DNA of 64,000 nucleotides, from the IMG/VR virus record IMGVR_UViG_3300042691_052885, positions 1 through 64,000 of that record; one strand, 5' to 3'. Every line of letters begins with the position of its first letter. Within the stretch, counting starts at the first letter, position 1. The notes under the pieces are model-generated. The model did no database searches. It was not told the DNA's origin and saw only the letters and a program-made list of their open reading frames with translations. Below, one piece after another: positions 25,257 through 33,425 of the stretch. Source of the stretch: a virus. A program made the position numbers and the translations under genes.

Positions 25257-26213
25257 ATGAGTCAAGACTTACTACACAATTCAAACACAGAAGATGAAGC
25301 ACGCCGTTTAGTAGAACAGGCCGAATCTTCAATGGCTCCCGAGCCCGCAATTACCAGTCTTGGTAAAGCGCAAAAATTTATGCACCAGGAGGAATCGCCT
25401 CTTGCCGGAGATATTGGATGGAAAAATGTTCCATTACAAAATTTGCCTTCACAAGGATTCTTTTATCCAGAAGGAACCGAAATTACTATCAGATCTGCAT
25501 CAGTTGCGGAAATTCGTCACTGGTCTACCATTGATGAAAACGATGCATTGGCAATTGACGATATGTTAAATTTCGTTGTAGAAAAATGCTGCCGTATCCG
25601 TATGTCTGGTCGTCCTGCAAACTTTAAGGATTTGAAAGAAATTGATCGTTTCTATCTTATTTTTGCAATCCGTGATTATACCTTTAAGAACGGAGAAAAC
25701 AAATTGTTTACATCTGTTGAAAACGAAGATGGCACAGAAGAAAGAGTTGAAATTACAAAAGACGTAATTAATTACTTCAATCCAGATGATACATTAATGA
25801 AGTACTACAATTCAGATAAGAAATGCTTTGTATTTCAAATGAAATCCGGAGATGTATTTGAATTACACTTTCCAAGCCTTGGTGTTATGGCGTTTATTAA
25901 GTCTTATGCGAAAGCAAAGGCTCAAAAAAATCAGCAGTTTGATAAAGCATTTTTGAAATATGCTCCGTTTTTGCTTGCTGAATGGCGAGGCTTAACTGAA
26001 AGAGAATATGACAGAGCTCTACAAGAATCTGTTACCTGGTCCATTCAAAAAATCTCGTTGATGGATAAGATTACCAATATGCTGGCGAGTTCAATCAACC
26101 CCGAAGTTCGCTACATGAAGGCAAGTGGCGAGGAGGGCACTATACCGCTTTCCTTTCGAGGAGGGATTAAGTCTCTTTTCCTTATTCCAGATATCCTTGA
26201 CGAATTGGTCTGA
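25257..26213 (+). CDS. Baseplate hub/tail assembly chaperone-like protein (gp26-like)
   Basis: 318 aa. The block NVPLQNLPSQGFFYPEGTEITIRSASVAEIRHWSTIDENDA (about 57-98) is typical of the T4 gp26-type baseplate family, in which an LPSxGxxYPxGxxxxIR motif leads a helical domain. The rest (LNFVVEKCCRIRM, DRFYLIFAIRDYTF, FPSLGVMAFIKSYAKAK, TWSIQKISLMDKITNM) is helical and fits a tape-measure chaperone. It lies immediately before an overlapping second frame and the tape-measure gene, the usual place for tail assembly chaperones in long-tailed phages. The gp26 link is moderately secure; the chaperone role is inference. Confidence 0.55.
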   Translation: MSQDLLHNSNTEDEARRLVEQAESSMAPEPAITSLGKAQKFMHQEESPLAGDIGWKNVPLQNLPSQGFFYPEGTEITIRSASVAEIRHWSTIDENDALAIDDMLNFVVEKCCRIRMSGRPANFKDLKEIDRFYLIFAIRDYTFKNGENKLFTSVENEDGTEERVEITKDVINYFNPDDTLMKYYNSDKKCFVFQMKSGDVFELHFPSLGVMAFIKSYAKAKAQKNQQFDKAFLKYAPFLLAEWRGLTEREYDRALQESVTWSIQKISLMDKITNMLASSINPEVRYMKASGEEGTIPLSFRGGIKSLFLIPDILDELV

Positions 26214-26451
26214 GATTGAGTATTATTTGCTTAAGCAACTAAAACTACAACCTAGTGAATTGGACCGTCTTGAATTTTGGAGAGCGGAAACCTTAATTGA
26301 AATTCATAAGGATAAGACAGAAGAGGAAAACCGAAGAAGGAAAAAGGAAAATGAGCAGCAGGGCGCGTCGGTACCAAGTATGGGATCCTTTATGAATCAA
26401 CAACAGAGCATGTACAAAAATTTAAGTAGTGGCTTAAAAATGCCAAAGTAA
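26125..26451 (+). CDS. Second tail assembly chaperone-like frame overlapping the gp26-like gene
   Basis: The frame is open in +1 relative to the gp26-like gene, and 89 nt overlap. The only start codon is GTG at 26125. From the position of the upstream stop it reads LTNWSEIEYYLLKQLKLQPSELDRLEFWRAETLIEIHKDKTEEE, the compact helical pattern of the T part of G/GT tail chaperones, followed by a charged, Gln/Met-rich tail. The residues encoded inside the overlap look non-native. The protein may therefore be made by +1 (or -2) frameshifting from the gp26-like frame within about 26150-26210, or from the GTG. The region ends in a terminator. Confidence 0.6.
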   Translation: MARRALYRFPFEEGLSLFSLFQISLTNWSEIEYYLLKQLKLQPSELDRLEFWRAETLIEIHKDKTEEENRRRKKENEQQGASVPSMGSFMNQQQSMYKNLSSGLKMPK

Positions 26452-26483
26452 AGCTTGGGGAACTCCCAAGCTTTTTCTTTTTT
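26451..26483 (+). terminator. Rho-independent terminator
   Basis: AAGCTTGGG (26451-26459), loop GAACT, CCCAAGCTT (26465-26473), then a T-rich run to 26483. The late motif GATATATAG begins at the next base, so termination and late initiation are back to back. Confidence 0.85.
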
Positions 26484-26492
26484 GATATATAG
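26484..26492 (+). promoter_or_regulatory. Late-promoter-like motif GATATATAG
   Basis: GATATATAG 18 nt before the tape-measure ATG, directly after a terminator T run. Confidence 0.58.
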
Positions 26493-26510
26493 AAAAAGTC
26501 TCGTTAATAC

Positions 26511-29500
26511 ATGGCAGCAAGAGATACCGCTCTTCTCGGTGAAATCCTTAGTACGCAAAAAGCAATTCTTGCTAAGCTCAATGAAATGGGCCGGGAAAAG
26601 GAAGATGAGAAAAAAGCTGGAGCGCCTGGCTCGCCAAATGTTCCAGGTGCACCAAATACACAGATTCAAAATGGGGGTGGCGTTGGCGGTTTTAACGAAA
26701 TGCTTGCTGAGCTTAAGAGTCTGAATGAAACAAATAAAGAGCAGCTCACAGTATTAAAAAGTATTGACAAAAAAATTGCAGGCGGATCTGGTACTGGTGG
26801 CGGCATAAAGGTTGATAATACCATAGGAGAAAAACTAGAATCAATTGGCGGCGGTATGGTATCGTTGGCAGTTGGCATGGTTGCCTTAGTTGGCGGATTG
26901 CTGTTTACTCTTTTGTTGGTTCCAGCCGCGCCATTTCTTTTAATCTCCTTGACGGTATTAGCGCTATCAATAAAAGTGCTGACCTCAATATATGAAAAGT
27001 TAGGAGGCGAAGAATTTGCACAGACAATAGTAAACGGAAAGAAGGCCTTGTTTGGCATGGCAACTGGCATAGGAATGTTTACGCTTTCCATTGTGTTGTC
27101 TTCACTTGCACTTGAATTAGTAAGTGGTGGTCAGTTAGCCGTTCTTGGATTAACGATGGTTGGTTTTGCTGGTCTGTTTTTCTTATTAGGAAAAGGCGGC
27201 GAAACTATTCAAAAAGGAGCAAAGGCAGCCGCATGGATGGGAATTGGAATGGCTTCAATTGCTCTTGGTATAGTTTCCCTTGCAATTGGTATCAGAGCAG
27301 CCGGCGAAATACTAACGGGCAACGGGGCAAACGCATTAGTTGGCGGTCTTGCTGCTATTGGTATAGTATCGGTATCAGCAATTGTTTTTGGGATAATCGG
27401 CCTTGCTGGAAATACTATACGAGAAGGCGCAATGACGGTGGGTGTTATGGGTCTTGGACTTGCTGCATTTGGTCTTGGACTTGCGGTTTATCTTACACAA
27501 ATTGCTGGAATTCTTGGTGTTGGCGGCGGCGGAATTGCAGGCGGTACAAAAATATCTGGAGGATTCTTTGAAACCGTAGGATCCATGTTAGTTGGTCTTG
27601 GCGTAATTGCAGTAGGTGCAGTAACCCTTGCCTTATACGGAACTATATTTGCTCTTGCCGGGCAGGCTGAATTAGGAATACCCGAAGCCATTTTGATGGG
27701 ATCAATATCAATGGCAGCGGCTTCTCTGTCTCTTATAGTTTTTGGGTTTGGACTTGATTACTATTTAGGTGTGGTTGCTAAACATGCCGGAGTATCTGGC
27801 GAAGGTAAAGAAATGTCAATTACCGCGGAATCTTTTGTTAGCGGTGGAGTTGTAATGGCTGGAGGCTTAGGTCTTCTTTTAGGCGTTGGTAGTTTGTTTG
27901 CGCTAGCAGGTACGGTATCTCCGCTTATTATTTTAGGAGCAGCTGCAATCGGTGCTACTGGAGTGGCAATACTTTCATTAGGATTTGGCATTAATAAGTT
28001 TATGGAACTGGTGCCGCCTGGCTCAAATATAGGAGAAGAGCTGGAAACAAATCTTGTAACTATACGGGATGCCATGCTGGCATTTGTAGGTCAAGAGGAT
28101 ATTAATAGTGGTGGAGTTGTTGGCGCGTTCAAAGGGCTTCTTAAAGGGGCAGCAACTGGTGGCGCATTAGCTTTCGCTATATTAAATGCCATGATGTTAG
28201 GCCCGGCACTTAGCAGTATTGCTTCGGGTATTGGATCATGGGCAAATCTTCAGAACATTCCAAAAATTAAAGGTTATGACGATAAAGGTCAACCGATATA
28301 TGATACTACACAAACTGCAAATGTTGATCAGGCATTAAAGAATATAACTGAGTACTTACCAAAAATAATGCAGCCGTTTGTGGATTTGTCAAATACCGCA
28401 AATCTGCAACAGGAAGAAAGCCTGCTTTCAATGATGACTGGAATTAATTTCGGTACATCACCGTTTAATCGAGGTATACGCGCTGCGGCTGGTATTGGTG
28501 AAACCTTAAGTTCAATTGCTCAAGGTTTAAGCGTATTTTCAAATCTTACGCAAGCCCCAAAAATAATAGGTTACGACGACAGAGGTCAGCCTATTTTTGA
28601 TAAAGGCCAGACTGTTAATATGCTGGATGCAACCAAGAATCTATTTGATATTCTTAGTGTTGATGGTCCAGGCAGTGTAATTGCTCCGTTTGTAAATTTA
28701 TCAAAAGAGGCAGGACTACAAGAAGGTGGTTCTTGGCTGAAAATGATAATAGGCACAGATTTTGGTTCTTCTCCTTTTGAACGCGGTATAACTATCAGTG
28801 GAAAAATTGGAGCAACCTTAAGTGCAATTGCAAAAGGTGTAGGTGTATTTGCAAATTTAACGCAAGCTCCACTAATTACTGGGTATGACGAAAACGGGCA
28901 ACCTATTTTTGGTGGAACCATTAATGCATTAGATGCAATCGGCAATTTAGGAAAGATTCTTGGTACAACCGGTGAAGGTAGTTTGGTTGCTCCGTTTATT
29001 GCTCTTGGGCAAAACGCTGCACTCGATGAACCGTTTTCGCTTGGCGGATACATGATGAAAATGATGTACGGTGTTTCCACTGGTGAATCCGATTTTGATA
29101 AAGGTTTGCGAGTTGCGCTATCAATGGGAGAAGTGGTATCAAATTTTGGAGCGGGCTTAGGGCAGCTTGCAAATCTTGCCTCCATTCCAGTAATTAAAAG
29201 CTATGATAAACAAGGTCGTCCAGTTTACGGCGAACCAATAAACGGCCTATCTGCAATTTCCAATTTAGGAACTATAATGGGTCAGTTAATGCAAGAATTT
29301 GCAAAGGCGTCCAAAACCATTGGCCCATACGGGGATCCCGAATCAATGGAAGCAATCGGTCCACTTGTTAGTGGAGTTCTTGGTGGAATTGTGGAATCAC
29401 TAGATATTTTCTCCAATCCGGATAAGCTTAAGAAGATAAAAGGTTACGATGCAAATGGCAAGCCAATCTATTATGAAGATCAGTTTGTAAGCGTCAATCA

Positions 29501-30446
29501 GGTAATAACAAATATGATTAATGTTATTACACGAATGGTAAAAGCTTTAGCAGATCCTGCAATTGTAGACGCGTTAGATGAACTTGATCTTGCGGATGAT
29601 GGAATGGAAATTGGACCGTTCTTAACGCAATTCATAGAGCCAATACAAAAATTAGTCGAAGTTGAAAAGACCGCTGGCAATACTCTTAATAACATTGGTT
29701 GGGGAATTGGTGAAGGCATTAAATACATTGCAATTGCTGCTAAATTTACCCAAGAAGCCAACATTCAAAGCAGCCTAAAAGATGTAGGTAAAGGACTTGG
29801 AGTATACGCTGAGAGTTTAGGTGAATTGGCAGAGGTTGCTACTGATATTAAAGAAAAGGAATTAGATCCATTTAAGTCAATTTATTCTACACTAGAAATA
29901 AATGTAAAAGATCCCAAGAAGAGAACTTATCTTGCACAGTTTACTGATGAAATTACTCGTCTGTCCTGGACCGCTACCGCGTTTGAAAAGTTTGTAAACT
30001 CTTTTGGAAAAATGGCAAAGGACATGAAAATCTTTGCTGAAAACTTTAAGATTATGGATTCCGACGCTATTAATGCGTTTAGCACCTGGACAGAATCTAT
30101 TGTTACCTTAAGCACAGCAAACCCTGAAACGTTTTCCGCAAATGTTATCACTGCTAATAAAGCTATTAATGCCGGATTTGGAATGAATGATGGAAATACC
30201 GGTACGATGGAACCATCCGATGCTGTAACTGGAAATGTACCTGCCGCGCAAAAAACGGCGGCAATTAAGGACGCTAATAATCCAAACGCGGCAGCAGCTC
30301 CTGGCGTAGCAAAGACAGAAAAACCTGGTACTATTGATTACGCAAAATTGCAGCAAGCGTTTCAAGCAGCTCTGGAAGCTGCAACTGTTGACGTTAAGGT
30401 ATCATCCACTGATGCCGAAATAATAATAGGAAACAGAAGAAAATAA
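26511..30446 (+). CDS. Tape-measure-like tail protein
   Basis: 1311-aa protein in the tail operon behind the chaperone-like genes; a tape measure sets tail length and sits inside the tube. Residues 1-95 are a charged coiled-coil start with a Gly-rich linker. About 110-520 contain roughly ten hydrophobic Gly/Ala-rich segments (MVSLAVGMVALVGGLLFTLLL and similar) typical of tape measures that later enter the host membrane. About 580-1000 hold five imperfect repeats around a GYDxxGQPIxx motif. The C-terminal 300 are helical and soluble. T4 gp29 is 590 aa without such segments, so this resembles siphophage tape measures more. At about 1.5 angstrom per residue, the length implies a tail near 200 nm. 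Confidence 0.72.
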   Translation: MAARDTALLGEILSTQKAILAKLNEMGREKEDEKKAGAPGSPNVPGAPNTQIQNGGGVGGFNEMLAELKSLNETNKEQLTVLKSIDKKIAGGSGTGGGIKVDNTIGEKLESIGGGMVSLAVGMVALVGGLLFTLLLVPAAPFLLISLTVLALSIKVLTSIYEKLGGEEFAQTIVNGKKALFGMATGIGMFTLSIVLSSLALELVSGGQLAVLGLTMVGFAGLFFLLGKGGETIQKGAKAAAWMGIGMASIALGIVSLAIGIRAAGEILTGNGANALVGGLAAIGIVSVSAIVFGIIGLAGNTIREGAMTVGVMGLGLAAFGLGLAVYLTQIAGILGVGGGGIAGGTKISGGFFETVGSMLVGLGVIAVGAVTLALYGTIFALAGQAELGIPEAILMGSISMAAASLSLIVFGFGLDYYLGVVAKHAGVSGEGKEMSITAESFVSGGVVMAGGLGLLLGVGSLFALAGTVSPLIILGAAAIGATGVAILSLGFGINKFMELVPPGSNIGEELETNLVTIRDAMLAFVGQEDINSGGVVGAFKGLLKGAATGGALAFAILNAMMLGPALSSIASGIGSWANLQNIPKIKGYDDKGQPIYDTTQTANVDQALKNITEYLPKIMQPFVDLSNTANLQQEESLLSMMTGINFGTSPFNRGIRAAAGIGETLSSIAQGLSVFSNLTQAPKIIGYDDRGQPIFDKGQTVNMLDATKNLFDILSVDGPGSVIAPFVNLSKEAGLQEGGSWLKMIIGTDFGSSPFERGITISGKIGATLSAIAKGVGVFANLTQAPLITGYDENGQPIFGGTINALDAIGNLGKILGTTGEGSLVAPFIALGQNAALDEPFSLGGYMMKMMYGVSTGESDFDKGLRVALSMGEVVSNFGAGLGQLANLASIPVIKSYDKQGRPVYGEPINGLSAISNLGTIMGQLMQEFAKASKTIGPYGDPESMEAIGPLVSGVLGGIVESLDIFSNPDKLKKIKGYDANGKPIYYEDQFVSVNQVITNMINVITRMVKALADPAIVDALDELDLADDGMEIGPFLTQFIEPIQKLVEVEKTAGNTLNNIGWGIGEGIKYIAIAAKFTQEANIQSSLKDVGKGLGVYAESLGELAEVATDIKEKELDPFKSIYSTLEINVKDPKKRTYLAQFTDEITRLSWTATAFEKFVNSFGKMAKDMKIFAENFKIMDSDAINAFSTWTESIVTLSTANPETFSANVITANKAINAGFGMNDGNTGTMEPSDAVTGNVPAAQKTAAIKDANNPNAAAAPGVAKTEKPGTIDYAKLQQAFQAALEAATVDVKVSSTDAEIIIGNRRK
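28262..29480 (+). repeat. Five imperfect protein repeats in the tape-measure gene
   Basis: The core IxGYDxxGQPIxx is encoded at about 28262, 28559, 28872, 29190 and 29433. Spacing is 297, 313, 318 and 243 nt. Each core is preceded by a SxxANLxxxP segment and followed by an NxLxAxxNL helix. The DNA copies have diverged, so the repeats are old or under protein-level selection. Confidence 0.75.
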
Positions 30447-30452
30447 AGCAAA

Positions 30453-30461
30453 TATAAATAG
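30453..30461 (+). promoter_or_regulatory. Possible late-promoter variant TATAAATAG
   Basis: TATAAATAG starts 5 nt after the tape-measure stop and lies 5 nt before the next ATG. Its first eight bases equal the T4 late promoter box. The very short distance to the ATG means a transcript would be nearly leaderless. Confidence 0.3.
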
Positions 30462-30466
30462 AGTAT

Positions 30467-30781
30467 ATGTCACGATTTGCAAACTTTAAAGATTGGAAAA
30501 CTGGAAAAAAAGTACAGGTGTCCGAAGAGGAAACAATTAAAAATGAAGAGCAGATTCAGCCAAATTCTGAGCTGCTTGCTCTTATTGAAGATTTGGAGAA
30601 AAAAAGAAATGAAGCCTCTCGAGCTAATGATGGAATTGGAAGACAAATTCATGATTTGGATATTCGAATTGCAAAACTTGAAATGCAAAAGAATGAAATG
30701 ATTGCCAAGAAAAAAGAGTTAGAAGAAGCCAAAACTATTTCCGAAACTCGTAAACGTGTACCCCGAACAAACCATGAGTAA
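30467..30781 (+). CDS. Coiled-coil hypothetical protein
   Basis: 104 aa. Residues 35-95 form a heptad-patterned, highly charged coiled coil (LLALIEDLEKKRNEA, HDLDIRIAKLEMQKNEMI). The N-terminus (MSRFANFKDWKTGKK) is aromatic. It follows the tape measure by 20 nt and overlaps the next ATG by 8 nt. Perhaps a tail or baseplate component; no family is recognised. Confidence 0.65.
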   Translation: MSRFANFKDWKTGKKVQVSEEETIKNEEQIQPNSELLALIEDLEKKRNEASRANDGIGRQIHDLDIRIAKLEMQKNEMIAKKKELEEAKTISETRKRVPRTNHE

Positions 30782-30974
30782 GAAAAAACACACAACCACA
30801 TTTGAGGAGTTTGATAAGGCCAATACAGATAATTGGGCGCCTCCCGAGTATTTAGTTAAACCACAGCCAGGAGATAAAGGATTTGCAATAGTAAAGTCCG
30901 GGTTTAACAATATGACTAGTCATTTTAAGCCAGGAATTAAAGATGCCGGTTTGGATCTTCCAGAGGATGAATAA
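30774..30974 (+). CDS. Hypothetical protein, 66 aa
   Basis: Small polar protein with Pro/Lys- and Asp-rich segments (DNWAPPEYLVKPQPGDKGFA) and an acidic end. The ATG at 30774 overlaps the upstream stop; an earlier in-frame start at 30756 is less likely. It is the last gene of the tail operon. No family is recognised. Confidence 0.6.
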   Translation: MSKKKHTTTFEEFDKANTDNWAPPEYLVKPQPGDKGFAIVKSGFNNMTSHFKPGIKDAGLDLPEDE

Positions 30975-30998
30975 GAATACATCTAGGCAATTTTAATC

Positions 30999-31080
30999 TT
31001 TTTGATAAGATAAACTATATCAAATGCCGTTAAGTACCTCTATGGTCACTAGATGAACTAAGAATAGCTCCGTAGAGTAC
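30999..31080 (+). promoter_or_regulatory. Candidate promoter and structured 5' leader of the CapA-like gene
   Basis: TTTTTG (30999-31004), 12 nt, ATATCAAAT (31017-31025) resembles the -35/-10 part of the terminator-promoter modules, one base closer. It is followed by an 11-bp stem, 31034-31045 with 31070-31080, with a single bulged C, one G-T pair and a 24-nt loop. The coding start is 21 nt beyond the stem. No tRNA-like T arm is present. The stem could be a regulatory or protective leader structure. Confidence 0.4.
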
Positions 31081-31101
31081 AATTAAGTAATAAACAAAAA
31101 T

Positions 31102-32157
31102 ATGTCCTTTTTAAGCTTTACATCGTTTGTTAACCAAAAAATACCGGCAAGGATCGGTTTTTTTGGCGATATTTTTTGTAACACTTCAAAAGCTCTTAAA
31201 ACCGTTGCAGAAAAGGATCCTTTTCTTTTTATTAATGGATGGCTATCTACATTAAATTACAAAACAGTAAACCTTGAAACTACTTTAGGAAAGCAAACTA
31301 CAAACTTTCCCAGGTTTTCAGCAGACGAGTCTTTTGCAAGCTTTATTAAAAAGCATTTTGATTTAGTGTTTACTGCAAATAACCATTGTTTTGATTATGA
31401 ATTACCTGGACTGTTAAACACAGTTGATGTTTTAGAAAAATACCGAATCCCGTACTTGGGTACAAATAAGCCTACCAAGATTCAAAGGCAAATTAACATT
31501 AGTGTAAATGGGCATAAAATATCGTATTTGTGCTACACTGCTACTGTTAATGGAAAAATTATGGATAGCGGTCCATTTCAAAATTATACGCCTACCAGTA
31601 AAACCAAGAATTTAATTAGTTTTTATGATGAAGACCTGGTAAAATCTGATATTGAAAAGGCAAAAGAGTCTTCAGATATTGTTGTAATTGAAATGCATAA
31701 AAGAAAGGGCAGTGATGAAGATGAGCATTCTGATAACCCTACAGAAGAACGAAAAGTTTTTATAGAAGAACTGCTAGATTTTGGCGCAGACATTATAGTA
31801 GGCGGGCATCCACACGAATTTCAAGGAGGCAAGGTTTTTGCAGATGGAAAGGCAATTACGTATTCTCTCGGAAGCATATTTAGTGACATGGGTCGAGATG
31901 AATACGATGCAGGATGCATTATGGTATTAAAGATTGACGCGTTTGAAAACCGCTCATATTCTTTTTTACCAACCGCAACTATTAATACAGATGATTTTGG
32001 CTTGGTGGTTCTTCCGCTTGCACAAATAGCGGAAGGCGTTTACAATTTTTTGCCAAATGATGTTACAAAAAAGTATTCGGAAAAACTGAAAAGCATGCGT
32101 TCAGTTCTGCAAAGAAATAATTTAGAAGAAGAAATCATTCCACAACATTTGTTGTAA
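31102..32157 (+). CDS. CapA/PgsA-family metallophosphatase-like protein
   Basis: 351 aa of the poly-gamma-glutamate capsule (PGA_cap/CapA) family, calcineurin-like enzymes acting on capsular or cell-surface polymers. Motifs in order: RIGFFGDIF (about 17-25), YKTVNLETTLG (about 54-64), VFTANNHCFDYELPGLLNTVDVL (about 91-113), YLGTNKP, VIEMHKRKG near 195, and IIVGGHPHEFQGGKVF plus ITYSLGSIFSD (about 230-262). There is no signal peptide, so it would act in the cytoplasm or in the virion. It may help counter or remodel host capsule, but the substrate is unknown. A structured leader precedes it. Confidence 0.75.
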   Translation: MSFLSFTSFVNQKIPARIGFFGDIFCNTSKALKTVAEKDPFLFINGWLSTLNYKTVNLETTLGKQTTNFPRFSADESFASFIKKHFDLVFTANNHCFDYELPGLLNTVDVLEKYRIPYLGTNKPTKIQRQINISVNGHKISYLCYTATVNGKIMDSGPFQNYTPTSKTKNLISFYDEDLVKSDIEKAKESSDIVVIEMHKRKGSDEDEHSDNPTEERKVFIEELLDFGADIIVGGHPHEFQGGKVFADGKAITYSLGSIFSDMGRDEYDAGCIMVLKIDAFENRSYSFLPTATINTDDFGLVVLPLAQIAEGVYNFLPNDVTKKYSEKLKSMRSVLQRNNLEEEIIPQHLL

Positions 32158-32172
32158 TTTTGTATGTTTAGC

Positions 32173-32199
32173 AAAACTTTTTTCCTGTTTTGAATATAA
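32173..32199 (+). promoter_or_regulatory. Promoter, AAAACTTT-N12-AATATAA
   Basis: AAAACTTT (32173-32180), 12 nt, AATATAA (32193-32199), 5 nt before the ATG at 32205. Spacing is identical to the copies at 13878, 32969 (one mismatch), 34455 and 46356. Confidence 0.65.
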
Positions 32200-32204
32200 C
32201 ATAT

Positions 32205-32438
32205 ATGGAAAACAACTTAAAACAGAAAATTGACTCTTTTAAGAAACAGGAGTCCGCAAAAACTATTTTTTATGCGTTAGCAGTAGTATGCATGGAATCA
32301 TTCCTTGTATTCTGGGGCTGGAACACAATGGAAAACTCATTTGGTTTTACGCATCTTTCATATCTTGATGTGTTATCAATTATGGTTGGCGTTCGTGCAC
32401 TGTGTATGTTACTAATTGATCCATATACAACAAAATGA
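32205..32438 (+). CDS. Small membrane protein, two transmembrane segments
   Basis: 77 aa with a charged N-terminus (ENNLKQKIDSFKKQESAK) and two hydrophobic spans (about 21-41 and 52-70). The ATG at 32205 was chosen since an upstream TTG lies within the promoter. Its stop overlaps the next ATG (ATGA). No family is recognised. Confidence 0.65.
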   Translation: MENNLKQKIDSFKKQESAKTIFYALAVVCMESFLVFWGWNTMENSFGFTHLSYLDVLSIMVGVRALCMLLIDPYTTK

Positions 32439-32989
32439 AAAAGAGAGTAATACTGGTAGGGCACGGAGCTTCAGGTAAAGATCACGCCCGTAAAATTTTG
32501 CAAAAGGTTCTTCGAATGCCTTATCAAGTTTCGTATACTACACGGCCGCCAAGAGAAGGTGAAGAAGATGGAAAGGACTATTTCTTTATTTCCGAAGAGC
32601 AGTTTAATAAGATGGCAGCATCGGATCAATGGTATGAGTATGTTACATTCAATGGATGGCATTACGGAACCACTAAAGAGCAGTTTTATACAGATGGCTC
32701 CGTGTTTATTATGACACCAACTGGGCTGTCCCATTTAACGCCAAAAGATCGAGCAGACTCCTTGGTGTTTTTCTTTAATATAGATGAAGAAATACGCAGA
32801 GAACGAATGAGCCAAAGAGTTGGTAACGCGGATTCGGTGGAAAGACGTTTGGAAGCAGATCGTAAAGATTTTCATAACTTTACGGATTGGGATGAACAAA
32901 TAAAAAATCCTGGGTTTGAGTTGGCGGATGTTGCACATTCAATTAGAAAAAATGTTGTAATACCAATTGAAACTTTTTTTAACGCGTGA
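32435..32989 (+). CDS. Guanylate kinase-like protein
   Basis: 184 aa with a guanylate kinase plan: P-loop GHGASGKD (about 8-15, with Asp where Ser/Thr is usual), the GMP-binding stretch SYTTRPPREGEEDGKDYFFISEEQF (about 33-57), WYEYVTFNGWHYGTT (about 67-81), and a lid-like segment RRERMSQRVGNAD. It would make GDP/dGDP for phage nucleotide pools. The Ser/Thr-to-Asp change at the end of the P-loop could alter Mg-ATP binding and is worth noting. It is coupled to the membrane gene by an ATGA overlap. Confidence 0.75.
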   Translation: MKKRVILVGHGASGKDHARKILQKVLRMPYQVSYTTRPPREGEEDGKDYFFISEEQFNKMAASDQWYEYVTFNGWHYGTTKEQFYTDGSVFIMTPTGLSHLTPKDRADSLVFFFNIDEEIRRERMSQRVGNADSVERRLEADRKDFHNFTDWDEQIKNPGFELADVAHSIRKNVVIPIETFFNA

Positions 32990-32995
32990 ATATAA
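32969..32995 (+). promoter_or_regulatory. Promoter, GAAACTTT-N12-AATATAA
   Basis: GAAACTTT (32969-32976), 12 nt, AATATAA (32989-32995), lying across the end of the kinase gene, 20 nt before the ATG at 33016. Confidence 0.55.
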
Positions 32996-33015
32996 AGTAA
33001 AACAATAAAAGAAAA

Positions 33016-33297
33016 ATGGAACGTAAATTTGAACTAAAGCCTGAGTTTAAGGCTATGGCGTTGGAAGCTTTATCAAAATTAAGCTTTTCACAAGTACATC
33101 AAGTAGCTGGCTTGATTAAGAGAGAAACTACCGTGTATACGGAAACTGAGGCAAATGCCGTTGTTGGCTTCTTGGGAGAAATGGCGTATCGCGATGTTGC
33201 CCATATCTTTGAAGCAATGCCTAAATTGGTAGTTGAAGTTACCGATGAAAACCCAGAGGTGGAAGAACCACAAAAGGACGAGGCTGTAGCCAATTAA
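33016..33297 (+). CDS. Hypothetical protein, 93 aa
   Basis: Helical protein (FKAMALEALSKLSFSQVHQVAGLI, then ETEANAVVGFLGEM) with an acidic, Pro/Glu-rich tail. It has its own promoter and terminator, so it is a single-gene unit. No family is recognised. Confidence 0.65.
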   Translation: MERKFELKPEFKAMALEALSKLSFSQVHQVAGLIKRETTVYTETEANAVVGFLGEMAYRDVAHIFEAMPKLVVEVTDENPEVEEPQKDEAVAN

Positions 33298-33314
33298 GTT
33301 TTTGAAAGCATATT

Positions 33315-33346
33315 GCCAGAGGATACAAAGTCCTCTGGCTTATTTG
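33315..33346 (+). terminator. Rho-independent terminator
   Basis: GCCAGAGGA (33315-33323) pairs with TCCTCTGGC (33331-33339) around loop TACAAAG, followed by a short T-rich run. Confidence 0.75.
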
Positions 33347-33347
33347 T

Positions 33348-33411
33348 GTTAATAACTTTATCACAAATAGTTTTTTTCTTTAATTAAAATGTATTATTTT
33401 TATCCTATCAA
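33348..33411 (+). promoter_or_regulatory. Promoter module without hairpin (sigma factor operon)
   Basis: GTTAATAACTTT (33348-33359), exactly 32 nt, TATTATTTTTAT (33392-33403), CCTATCAA (33404-33411), 15 nt before the sigma gene ATG. The 32-nt interval has no terminator hairpin here, yet its length is kept. Confidence 0.7.
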
Positions 33412-33425
33412 TAAAAAACAAATAT

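Noticed and set aside
28586-29185. 199-codon open frame on the - strand inside the tape-measure gene
   Set aside because: Its Pro/Ser-rich, low-complexity translation mirrors the Gly/Ala-rich sense repeats. It has no recognisable domain.
30975-31101. tRNA or tmRNA in the 127-nt gap before the CapA-like gene
   Set aside because: There is no GTTCRANNC T-arm, no acceptor stem and no CCA; the single 11-bp stem does not make a cloverleaf.
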